64,000 bases of DNA. Source: a cf. Phormidesmis sp. LEGE 11477. Lineage in GTDB: Bacteria > Cyanobacteriota > Cyanobacteriia > Phormidesmidales > Phormidesmidaceae. Of the stretch, positions 33,248 through 40,304 are shown piece after piece. Numbering within the stretch: position 1 is the stretch's first letter; each line of letters opens with the position of its first letter. The notes beneath the pieces are model-generated. The model ran no database searches. It saw only the letters and a program-made list of their open reading frames with translations, and had not been told where the DNA came from. The DNA lies in the NCBI RefSeq assembly GCF_015207105.1, contig NZ_JADEXO010000005.1, positions 1-64,000 of the forward strand, read 5' to 3'. Both the position numbers and the translations under genes were made by a program.

Positions 33248-35017
33248 TCAAGGCGCGATCGCATAGTCAGCTAGCTGAAGGATTTTCTGTCTGAGGGTAT
33301 CCATGCCTAGATTTTTGGCCACTGAGACAAAAACGGCCTGCGGATATTCGTCCTTTGCGACTTCTAGAGCGTCGGTATCAGCCTGGTCTAGCTTGTTGAA
33401 TACCAGCAAAATTGGACCGGGTGCAATCGGCATTTGGCCCAGTAGATTCATTACAGAGCGAATATGATCTTGCCAGGCGTGGTGAGAGGCATCGACCATA
33501 TGAATCAGCGCGTCAGCTTCGGTGACTTCTTCTAGCGTGGCGCGAAAAGCATCCATCAGCGCCGACGGCAGATCTTGAATAAAACCAACCGTGTCAGTCA
33601 GCACTAGTGAGTGGGGCTCATGAGTGGCTTCATCCGTAATCACAATGCGGCGAGTGGTGGGATCTAGGGTGGCAAAAAGCTGGTCAGCGGCGTAGACATC
33701 TGAGTCAGTTAGGCGATTGAGCAAGGTAGATTTGCCAGCGTTGGTATAGCCGATGATGGCAATCGAAGGCACTGAGTTGTGCTGACGGCGCTGACGCAGG
33801 CGGGTTCTGTGAGCCTGTAGCTGAGTGACTTCTGACTGCAGGCGAGTGATGCGTTTTTGAATGGCGCGACGTTCGGTTTCTAGCTTGGTTTCACCAGGGC
33901 CTCTGGTACCGATACCGCCACCGAGCCTAGACATGGCCTGCCCTCGCCCGGTAAGCCTTGGTAGCTGATACTCTAGCTGAGCGAGTTCGACTTGCAGCTT
34001 ACCTTCGCCCGATTTGGCGCGCTGGGCAAAGATATCTAGGATCAGCTCGGTGCGATCGACCACTCGAACGCCAACGTGTTTTTCTAGATTGCGGATTTGT
34101 CCGGGAGAAAGATCGCGGTTGAAGACAATTAGGTTAGCGCCTAGCGTCTGGACAGAAAGAGCAATTTCGTCGACTTTTCCTGCGCCGATTACGGTCTGAG
34201 GATGGGGGCGCGATCGCTTCTGCTGGGTGACTTGTAAAACATCACCACCGGCTGTCTCGACTAGTCGCTCAATCTCTGCTAATCCGTTCTTAAAAGACGC
34301 TTCCGCCATCTTCTCAGTCAGCAGACCCACCACCAGCACTCGGTCATGGTCGCTATCGACCTGCTGGGCCACAAATTCTCGCCGAAATTCCTCTTCTAAA
34401 CTCTCGGCTAGATCCAAAAAATCCTGCTGATCCAATTCGTCTAGGCTCAGCGGATCTGAAACGGCCCACTGTGCTTCAGGGTTGGGCACTAGATGGGCGA
34501 GATAGGCATCGCGAATATAGCCTGTGGCCCCGCCGCCTTTGCGCTTGAAGCCCGTACCTGTCAAAGTCAGCAGCGCCATCGCATCTAGCCTTTGGATAGC
34601 CATTGCCGTCAGCACGCTATGACTGGGCGGCTCTAGCTTTAGCTGCGTTGCGATACAGCGAATGCCACACAGACGTTCTGCGCCATAGCGCGGCAGCTCT
34701 AAGACCGGAATCTGGGTTTTACGAGGACTGCCCACGCCGACCCTGATGACATGGCCGCGCCGATCGACATACGCACAAACCGCCTGGTTAATATCAGTGC
34801 TAACAGCAGCTAGTCGCTGGGCGAATTCCGGCGTGGTTACCCGATCTATGGGTAGCCGCTGGTGATAGATCCTTTGGAGATCTTTTAGCTGGCTAGATTT
34901 TAGACCCTTGAGCTCGCCGTAAATTTTTTCTATGGGATGTTCCTTGATCGATGAAACTGTATAGATGCTTTCTATTTTAGAGAATGAACCGAAGGGTGAT
35001 GGGCGATCGCACACCAA
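33248..35017 (-). CDS. hflX: ribosome-associated GTPase HflX
   Basis: A GTPase that binds 50S subunits and helps rescue stalled or split ribosomes. It has an N-terminal HflX domain with the GPGETKLETERRAI and RLTGRGQAMSRLGGGIG motifs, a coiled linker, then the G domain: G1 GYTNAGKST (about residue 422), G3 DTVGFIQDLP, G4 NKLD. The open frame begins at TTG 35017 (GTG 35014 adjacent), giving 589 residues, but homologues usually begin near EKIYGxLxGLKSSQL. The matching codon here is ATA at 34931-34933 with AAGGA seven bases upstream, so the true start is uncertain. Confidence 0.95.
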   Translation of the reverse strand: MVCDRPSPFGSFSKIESIYTVSSIKEHPIEKIYGELKGLKSSQLKDLQRIYHQRLPIDRVTTPEFAQRLAAVSTDINQAVCAYVDRRGHVIRVGVGSPRKTQIPVLELPRYGAERLCGIRCIATQLKLEPPSHSVLTAMAIQRLDAMALLTLTGTGFKRKGGGATGYIRDAYLAHLVPNPEAQWAVSDPLSLDELDQQDFLDLAESLEEEFRREFVAQQVDSDHDRVLVVGLLTEKMAEASFKNGLAEIERLVETAGGDVLQVTQQKRSRPHPQTVIGAGKVDEIALSVQTLGANLIVFNRDLSPGQIRNLEKHVGVRVVDRTELILDIFAQRAKSGEGKLQVELAQLEYQLPRLTGRGQAMSRLGGGIGTRGPGETKLETERRAIQKRITRLQSEVTQLQAHRTRLRQRRQHNSVPSIAIIGYTNAGKSTLLNRLTDSDVYAADQLFATLDPTTRRIVITDEATHEPHSLVLTDTVGFIQDLPSALMDAFRATLEEVTEADALIHMVDASHHAWQDHIRSVMNLLGQMPIAPGPILLVFNKLDQADTDALEVAKDEYPQAVFVSVAKNLGMDTLRQKILQLADYAIAP

Positions 35018-35434
35018 GCGTCACATTTGCCTATTGAGCGCCTATTGAGTCAAGCACGCTGAAATAGTACAAAAAATAGTACAATTGTCAGTGCCTACAG
35101 GCATCCAAATCTGGAAGTATTCATATCTAGAAGTAGCGTTTTATGATATGTACGTCTCGGGATATATACATAGATTGATGACAGTACTAAAGCATCCCTG
35201 TTACTAATCAAGATATCTTGACCTACTTTGGTACTTAATGAACGAGGCGCTATTATATGCCTTGATTTATTCTCTCTGCTCCGTAGTTTATAGAACTTCT
35301 GGGGTTTGCTGTTACTTTATCCGGCGGCCAGCTTCACTTAATTTTTAGGCTACTTATCTAGGCTAAAAGCTCTAGAGCATCGGCTTTGGAGCAGAGTATC
35401 TAGCCCACATGTTGTTTACTCGGAAGACTTAGTT
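35018..35434. other. intergenic region upstream of the CAAD gene, with tandem repeats
   Basis: About 415 bases. A tandem 11-bp repeat GCCTATTGAGY (35029-35050) and a doubled AATAGTACAA with 12-base period (35063-35072, 35075-35084) lie close to the hflX start. A short TGCC-TACA-GGCA hairpin is near 35092-35103. The region must carry divergent promoters for hflX and the CAAD gene. No gene was seen. Confidence 0.55.
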
Positions 35435-35887
35435 ATGGCGACAGACACACAAACAGAAGGGACTGTTTTTACAGAAAGCAGCGATTCAATCGGCGACAGT
35501 GCCTCCACTGATTTCGGTTCTGCCGAAACAGCCGAAACAGCCGAAACAGCCGAAACGATGGAGCAAATTAAGCGAGCTACCGCCCAAGTCGTTGATAAGC
35601 TTGGCGATTTAGACAAGTACTTCGGCGAATTCTTTCAAGAATACAAGCGTCCTTTGATTGCCCTAGGGCTGTTCTTTGGTCTATTTCTTTCTATCAAGCT
35701 GACGCTGGCTGTCTTAGAAGCCATCAACGATGTACCTGTTCTCGCGCCTTTGTTCGAGCTAATTGGCCTGCTATACAGCGGCTGGTTTGTGTACCGCTAT
35801 CTGCTCAAAGCCTCCAACCGCAGCGAGCTTGCTAGTGAAATGAACGCGCTAAAAGACCAGGTTCTAGGCCGCACTTCTCGGCTGTAG
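35435..35887 (+). CDS. CAAD-domain thylakoid curvature protein (CurT-like)
   Basis: A 150-residue protein with a C-terminal CAAD domain as in plant CURT1 and cyanobacterial CurT, which shape thylakoid membrane edges. The N-terminal 45 residues are acidic and Ser/Thr-rich, and include a TAE-type repeat encoded by four tandem copies of a 9-base unit. An amphipathic segment (TAQVVDKLGDLDKYFGEFF) precedes two membrane helices, LIALGLFFGLFLSIKLTLAV and PLFELIGLLYSGWFVYRYLL, and a short helix at the end. It has its own terminator at 35945 and is probably monocistronic. Confidence 0.88.
   Translation: MATDTQTEGTVFTESSDSIGDSASTDFGSAETAETAETAETMEQIKRATAQVVDKLGDLDKYFGEFFQEYKRPLIALGLFFGLFLSIKLTLAVLEAINDVPVLAPLFELIGLLYSGWFVYRYLLKASNRSELASEMNALKDQVLGRTSRL
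35520..35559 (+). repeat. 9-bp microsatellite inside the CAAD gene
   Basis: The unit GCCGAAACA is repeated about four times in tandem, coding for repeated Ala-Glu-Thr in the disordered N-terminus. The 9-base period keeps the frame, so length could vary between strains without loss of function. Confidence 0.8.
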
Positions 35888-35944
35888 AAGCTGGCTGAAG
35901 CAGATGACAGCTTTGCTTTGATCCGCCCTATACTTGGGATTTTC

Positions 35945-35980
35945 TACCGCCGATTTCTTAGATGCGATCGGCGGTATTTT
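35945..35980 (+). terminator. intrinsic terminator of the CAAD gene
   Basis: TACCGCCGAT (35945-35954) pairs perfectly with ATCGGCGGTA (35967-35976) across a 12-base loop, followed by TTTT. It lies 58 bases after the stop codon. Confidence 0.88.
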
Positions 35981-36111
35981 AGTAGAGATCCGAACCTTTC
36001 CCTACCTGTTGACTCAGCAGGCGACTTCTATACTAGAGAAAAGACGCACAAAAACAGCGCTTGCTCAGTTGAAAGTAAACCGTAGAAGCAAGCATACGAG
36101 GCAGTAAGGCC

Positions 36112-37431
36112 GTGGAATTAAACAAAGAAGTCATGCAGGCGGTGGAATCCCTCGATTATCGGGTGACGGTAGGGGATGTGGCTACAAAAGCCGGACTCAA
36201 CGTAGAGGTGGCGCAGCAAGGACTATTAGCGCTGGCCTCAGAAACGCAAGGACACATGCAGGTTTCAGAAAGTGGGGAGATTGCCTATGAGTTTCCTCGA
36301 AACTTTCGCGGCGTGCTGCGAAATAAGTACTGGCAATTGCGCGCTCAAGAAACGCTCTCTAAAGTCTGGGGGGCGCTGTTCTATGTGATTCGGATCTCGT
36401 TTGGCATCATGCTAATGGTTTCGATTGCGCTGATCTCAATTGCGATTATTGTGCTGGTGATTGCCGCGAGTAGTCAGGGCGGCGATAACAATCGCGACGA
36501 TCGCAGAGGCGGCGGGTTTATATTCTTCCCGACGAATTTCTTTTACCTATTTGACTTTAACTATGGACGCGGCAGACGGCGCTATCCCAGTCGCGGTGTC
36601 AATCGATATGGTGGCGGATACAGTGGTAGCGGCGCTCGCTCGTCACGCTCTGGTGAAAAGCTGCCTTTTCTAGAAGCGATCTTTTCCTTTTTGTTTGGAG
36701 ATGGCGATCCGAATGAAAATCTAGAAGAGCGGCGGTGGCAGGCGATTGGTAGTGTGATTGCCAATAATGGTGGTGCGATCGCTGCCGAGCAAGTCACGCC
36801 TTACCTAGACAATCTAGACGAAGGCTCAGACCAAGAATACGAAGACTACATGCTGCCTGTGCTTACCCGCTTCAACGGTCAGCCAGAGGTGAGCCCAACT
36901 GGTGAGATGGTCTACTATTTTCCAGAGCTGCAAGTGTCGGCAATGCAAAGAGGCAAAGCTGCTGTTAGCGCCTACCTAAAAGAACTCAAGCATAAGTTCA
37001 CCAGTGCTACTTCCGATCAGGTGATGATTTCTATTGGTTTAGGTGCCCTGAACCTAGTAGGCGCACTAGTGCTATGGAACTTGCTACAAACTAGTACCGT
37101 TGATATCGAATTTATCGCTTTCATCCAGTCTATCTATTGGTTGCTAGCAGGATATGGCATAGCATTCCTAGGTATTCCTCTAATTCGTTATTACTGGATG
37201 CTTGGGCAAAACGCCAAAATTGAAAAGAGAAACGAGGAGAGAGCGCTAAGAGCTTCAGTCCTGAATCGCCTAGGGCCCGCTTTTCAGCAGAAGCTAGCCT
37301 TTGCTCATCAGTTTGCTGCTCAAAAAGTGCTGAACGAGAGTGATGTTGTTTATAGCACAGAGACAGACTTAGCAGAGCAGGGTGGTGACCCTGATGAAGC
37401 TGACTTCCTACGTCGGCTTAATGAGATCTGA
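36112..37431 (+). CDS. conserved membrane protein of unknown function, 439 aa
   Basis: Starts at GTG 36112. The first 75 residues look like a winged-helix-type fold (VTVGDVATKAGLNVEVAQQGLLALA), and a similar segment recurs after residue 200 (WQAIGSVIANNGGAIAAEQVTPYL, then GEMVYYFPEL), suggesting an internal duplication. Membrane helices lie near residues 85-120 and, as a pair, 300-360. A Gly/Arg/Tyr-rich loop separates them (about 125-180). I recall similar proteins in cyanobacteria and plastids without a settled function; this is memory, not a search. It stands alone between the CAAD terminator and a gap. Confidence 0.8.
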   Translation: MELNKEVMQAVESLDYRVTVGDVATKAGLNVEVAQQGLLALASETQGHMQVSESGEIAYEFPRNFRGVLRNKYWQLRAQETLSKVWGALFYVIRISFGIMLMVSIALISIAIIVLVIAASSQGGDNNRDDRRGGGFIFFPTNFFYLFDFNYGRGRRRYPSRGVNRYGGGYSGSGARSSRSGEKLPFLEAIFSFLFGDGDPNENLEERRWQAIGSVIANNGGAIAAEQVTPYLDNLDEGSDQEYEDYMLPVLTRFNGQPEVSPTGEMVYYFPELQVSAMQRGKAAVSAYLKELKHKFTSATSDQVMISIGLGALNLVGALVLWNLLQTSTVDIEFIAFIQSIYWLLAGYGIAFLGIPLIRYYWMLGQNAKIEKRNEERALRASVLNRLGPAFQQKLAFAHQFAAQKVLNESDVVYSTETDLAEQGGDPDEADFLRRLNEI

Positions 37432-37856
37432 TTGTGAGCTGAAGAATATATCTAATCGCACAGACATCTCAACACTAGACATCAAAAACTATGGAATAGC
37501 GCTGTTTTTAAAGCACCGTTAGTTTGAGTACAGCCGTCCGTAATCTTCAGTAATTATCTCTTTTGGGTACTTCAAGATGTATTACCTTACAGGCGTTTTT
37601 TCACACAAAGCTAGAGGCACTGGTATTAGCCATCTCAGCGCAGGTAAGTTTCTTGGTTTAGCGATTTTTCGATTACTTATCTTCTGAAGCCAATGAGATT
37701 CTAGCGACTGTCAGCGAAGAGCTTTCTATTATTGAACATACTGAAGAGACCGTAGAAGTTTCCCTGTAGAAAACGGCTTTGTTCTGACAAATATTACCAA
37801 ACGACCAATCCCCAAAGTGTATTGCTAGAGGCTCTGGGGAGGTTATCTCGGTTATC
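37432..37856. other. intergenic region, possible decayed small ORF
   Basis: About 425 bases. An ATG at 37577 opens a 36-codon frame ending at 37687; shifting frame there gives a protein-like acidic stretch (SEANEILATVSEELSIIEH) to a TAG at 37767. This may be a small gene broken by a frameshift, but there is no known family to support it. A weak TCCCCA/TGGGGA hairpin (37809-37840) could terminate the minus-strand gene that follows. Confidence 0.3.
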
Positions 37857-38162
37857 CTAACGTCGTAGTAAACTCATTGCTTCTCCTTGCTCTGGCGTGA
37901 TCACTAGTCTTTTACCCACTGCCACGATTGGGCTCCACAGCAGCGGCTCCACATAGTTCAATACATGAAGCTGATGAATGGCCTGCCGAATCTCTTCGGG
38001 TGAGCCGAGCAGGATATGGCGCAGCCGATCTTTGTGGCTGCTGCGTTCTGGACTGGTGGAGGGGCGATCAGGTCGGCAATTGAGTGGGTAATTGAGCAGA
38101 CCAGTCTGTGACCCGATCGCAGCTACGCGCAGGTCTGTGGCAGTATAGATTGTCATTTTCAC
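37857..38162 (-). CDS. hypothetical cyanobacterial protein, about 100 aa
   Basis: A small soluble protein I cannot assign. Start is either GTG 38162, with GGAG five bases upstream, or ATG 38156; the Shine-Dalgarno spacing favours the GTG. The C-terminal half (SPEEIRQAIHQLHVLNYVEPLLW) looks like a conserved helical segment, followed by SPIVAVGKRLVITPEQGEAMSLL. There is no membrane helix or signal peptide. It is separated from the upstream toxin gene by 340 bases containing several hairpins, so it probably has its own promoter. Confidence 0.6.
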   Translation of the reverse strand: MKMTIYTATDLRVAAIGSQTGLLNYPLNCRPDRPSTSPERSSHKDRLRHILLGSPEEIRQAIHQLHVLNYVEPLLWSPIVAVGKRLVITPEQGEAMSLLRR

Positions 38163-38501
38163 GATTTCTCCGTTGAGTATTTCGAGGGGTTTGAAGAAAG
38201 CGCGAAAACTTAGCCGCCCTAACTTGCAATAAGTCAGGACGGCTATGGCATCATGGCCATAACCTTTTGACTGGTCTTGTCAGTTAAAGGGCGAGCCTGG
38301 GCTGGCTGTGTCACCAGTCAGCGCGGGCGTTCTGCTAAATTTTCGAGCGGTTGAGCTACTGCCACAGGTTCAAATATTAGGCATTCAAACCTGGCAACAG
38401 CCGTAAAAACAGCGTATCAGTATTTTTTAGCGTGTCAACTCTTTTTTTACAGGAAACCTTGACGTCTACGGAGACCTACTCTGAAGACTAGGAGAAGAGC
38501 C
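38163..38501. other. intergenic region rich in inverted repeats
   Basis: About 340 bases with several possible stems: a 10-bp stem with one mismatch (38211-38220 with 38236-38245), TATGGC/GCCATA (about 38244-38261), a long-range GACTGGT/ACCAGTC pair (38269-38275 with 38313-38319), AGCC/GGCT (38294-38303), and CAGGTT/AACCTG near 38366-38394. It may be a structured RNA or a stacked terminator region behind the toxin-antitoxin operon. Confidence 0.45.
38207..38245 (-). terminator. possible terminator behind the toxin-antitoxin operon
   Basis: Read on the minus strand, TAGCCGTCCT and AGGGCGGCTA form a 10-bp stem with one mismatch and an inner ACTT/AAGT stem, followed by AGTTTT. It lies 257 bases after the toxin stop, so it could be the operon end or belong to another transcript. 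Confidence 0.4.
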
Positions 38502-38942
38502 TTAGTCCTGTTCGCTCTCTAGCAACAGTTCATCTAGCGTCTCTGGAAAATCGCCGCGCTCGACTATCTTCCGAAAAGCTTTGTAGCAGTCTTTTTTATC
38601 ACCTTCCTTGCGTGGATAGCCTAGCCACAAAATAAATATGGACTTTTGCTCAGCCGCTTGAAAGACTTTGAAAAATAGGCGGTATCGATTGGGCATGCCC
38701 ATCTTTTTGACTCTGCTGTATTGCTTTAGCGGGCCGGTTAGGGCAAATCGAGAGGCCAGCGGATCGGTAGGAATTCCCTCTTTGATCGCACGCATGACCG
38801 CTGCATACAGTTTCACCGTAGGATGGCGAATATATTCCTCATGCGATAGCTTCCCTTTCAGTCGTCGCACTTCTTCGCGCAAATCACGCCGCTGCTTACC
38901 AAACAACCTTTTTAGAAAGTAAACGCGCCAGCCGTTGATCAT
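38502..38942 (-). CDS. yhaV: YhaV-type toxin (RelE-fold ribonuclease)
   Basis: A 146-residue toxin of the YhaV family, which cleaves mRNA at ribosomes in the characterised E. coli protein. Family features are visible: a short INGW opening, KLSHEEYIRHPTVKLYAAVMRAI, DPLASRFALTGPLKQYSRVK, RYRLFFKV, and the C-terminal ILWLGYPRKEGDKKDCYKAF. Length fits the family. Its ATG overlaps the antitoxin stop by four bases (ATGA), so the pair is translationally coupled with antitoxin first. All core motifs appear intact, so I expect an active module. Confidence 0.88.
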   Translation of the reverse strand: MINGWRVYFLKRLFGKQRRDLREEVRRLKGKLSHEEYIRHPTVKLYAAVMRAIKEGIPTDPLASRFALTGPLKQYSRVKKMGMPNRYRLFFKVFQAAEQKSIFILWLGYPRKEGDKKDCYKAFRKIVERGDFPETLDELLLESEQD

Positions 38943-39259
38943 TCGTCTAGTTCAACACCCGCAATGAGATCATCGTCTGCCTGGGCCATCTCAAGCGTGT
39001 ATTCTTCTAGCTCATCAGGATTCGTGAGCGCTTGCTTCGTCAAAAAATCTAAGTAAAGTCTGAGCATCAGCTCATCTTCTGCCTGCTCTTCCGCCTCGGT
39101 CTTATCAATAGAAAAAAGCGCTGTGTCCGGCGCAATCACTTGTACGACACCATCTGCACCTGTAAACTCTGGATTCTCTTTAAAAAAAGCGCTAGGAAGC
39201 CGATATCCCGATGAGTTGCCGATTCTAGCCCAAGATACTTTATAGCTTTTCCCAGACAT
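38939..39259 (-). CDS. prlF: PrlF-like AbrB-fold antitoxin
   Basis: A 106-residue acidic protein. The N-terminal half is a swapped-hairpin AbrB/MazE-type DNA-binding domain (SWARIGNSSGYRLPSAFF), and the C-terminal half is strongly acidic and helical, suited to wrap the toxin. It precedes yhaV with a four-base overlap, as in PrlF-YhaV operons. It should repress its own promoter upstream of 39259. AGGAAAG precedes the ATG. Confidence 0.82.
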   Translation of the reverse strand: MSGKSYKVSWARIGNSSGYRLPSAFFKENPEFTGADGVVQVIAPDTALFSIDKTEAEEQAEDELMLRLYLDFLTKQALTNPDELEEYTLEMAQADDDLIAGVELDE

Positions 39260-39460
39260 AGTCCTTTCCTAGAGTAAAGTAATGCTCTATTGCAGCAGAC
39301 AAGCTATGCAGCAGGCGAGTTATAACTATATGTTATTACATTGGGCTTAGTTTGTCCTAAACCCCGACGCAAAGATGATACAAAGACGTGACATCTCGGG
39401 TCTCAGCAACCCCTATCGGACAGCTATTATGACTAAACATCAAGAGCACTTTGTACTTCT

Positions 39461-40186
39461 ATGGCCAAGCTATCGGTTGAGCTACAAAAATATTTCCTGA
39501 GCGATGCTGTGGACGTGCATCGTGCGGATGATCTAGCAAGTGACTTGGCCGATAGCTTTAGCAGTCAGTCGGGGCCGAGCGCAAAAGCTCGGAGCGTGGA
39601 ATCTCAAACAGTGACGCTCAATGAGATTTTGGAGATTGCGGGCGAGCGGACGTTTGGCTTTTTGTTTGTGCTGCTGTCGCTGCCGTCGGCGCTGCCGATT
39701 CCAGCGCCAGGGTATTCGACGCCGTTTGGAATTGTAATGTTTTTGCTGGCGGTACAGCTAATCATTGGACGAGAGCAGCCCTGGTTTCCTGAAAAGTTTC
39801 GCAAGCAGGGGTTTGAGCGATCGCAAGTCCAAAGCGTAATCAAAAAAGGCGTTCCCTGGCTAAAAAAAATTGAGCTAGTGGCCAAGCCCAGACTGACGCC
39901 TGTGTGTACGAGCCGCACCGGGCAGGCAGTGATCGGGATTGCGATCGCCCTGATGTCTATTTCAATGATGATTCCGATCCCATTGACCAACACGCTGCCG
40001 GCTATCGGCGTCTTTGTCACAGGCTTTGGGCTGCTAGATGACGATGGTGCGATTAGCCTAGGCGGGCTGACAATCTGTGCGATTAGCGCCGTCACGACTA
40101 CCACTATTCTATTTCTAGTCTTTCGGTTGGGGATGGCCGGCATGGAACGGGTCGTGGACGCTGCAAAGGAATGGGTAAAGCCATAG
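39461..40186 (+). CDS. ExoD-family membrane protein
   Basis: A 241-residue protein of the ExoD family, linked in rhizobia to exopolysaccharide synthesis and alkaline tolerance; the biochemical role is not established. Conserved parts: TLNEILEIAGERTFGFLFVLLSLPSALPIPAPGYS, split here over the first hydrophobic region, then QLIIGREQPWFPE, and SRTGQAVIGIAIALMSISMMIPIPLTNTLPA, followed by a last helix (TTTILFLVFRLGM). The first 45 residues are a polar cytoplasmic tail. It stands alone, with the SLH protein gene 118 bases downstream. Confidence 0.88.
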   Translation: MAKLSVELQKYFLSDAVDVHRADDLASDLADSFSSQSGPSAKARSVESQTVTLNEILEIAGERTFGFLFVLLSLPSALPIPAPGYSTPFGIVMFLLAVQLIIGREQPWFPEKFRKQGFERSQVQSVIKKGVPWLKKIELVAKPRLTPVCTSRTGQAVIGIAIALMSISMMIPIPLTNTLPAIGVFVTGFGLLDDDGAISLGGLTICAISAVTTTTILFLVFRLGMAGMERVVDAAKEWVKP

Positions 40187-40304
40187 CCAGGCAAGAAGCT
40201 GCTAAATACGGTAAAGAGCGGACGAAAACTATAGTTGCATGAAGGATATGTTGGGTTCTCTCGATTCTGGCGCAATATAGGCACCTACCCGTTTGGTCGG
40301 CTAT

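Noticed and set aside
35063-35084. NtcA-like palindrome GTA...TAC upstream of the CAAD gene
   Set aside because: The spacing between GTA and TAC is ten bases, not the eight required for NtcA; it is better described as a direct repeat.
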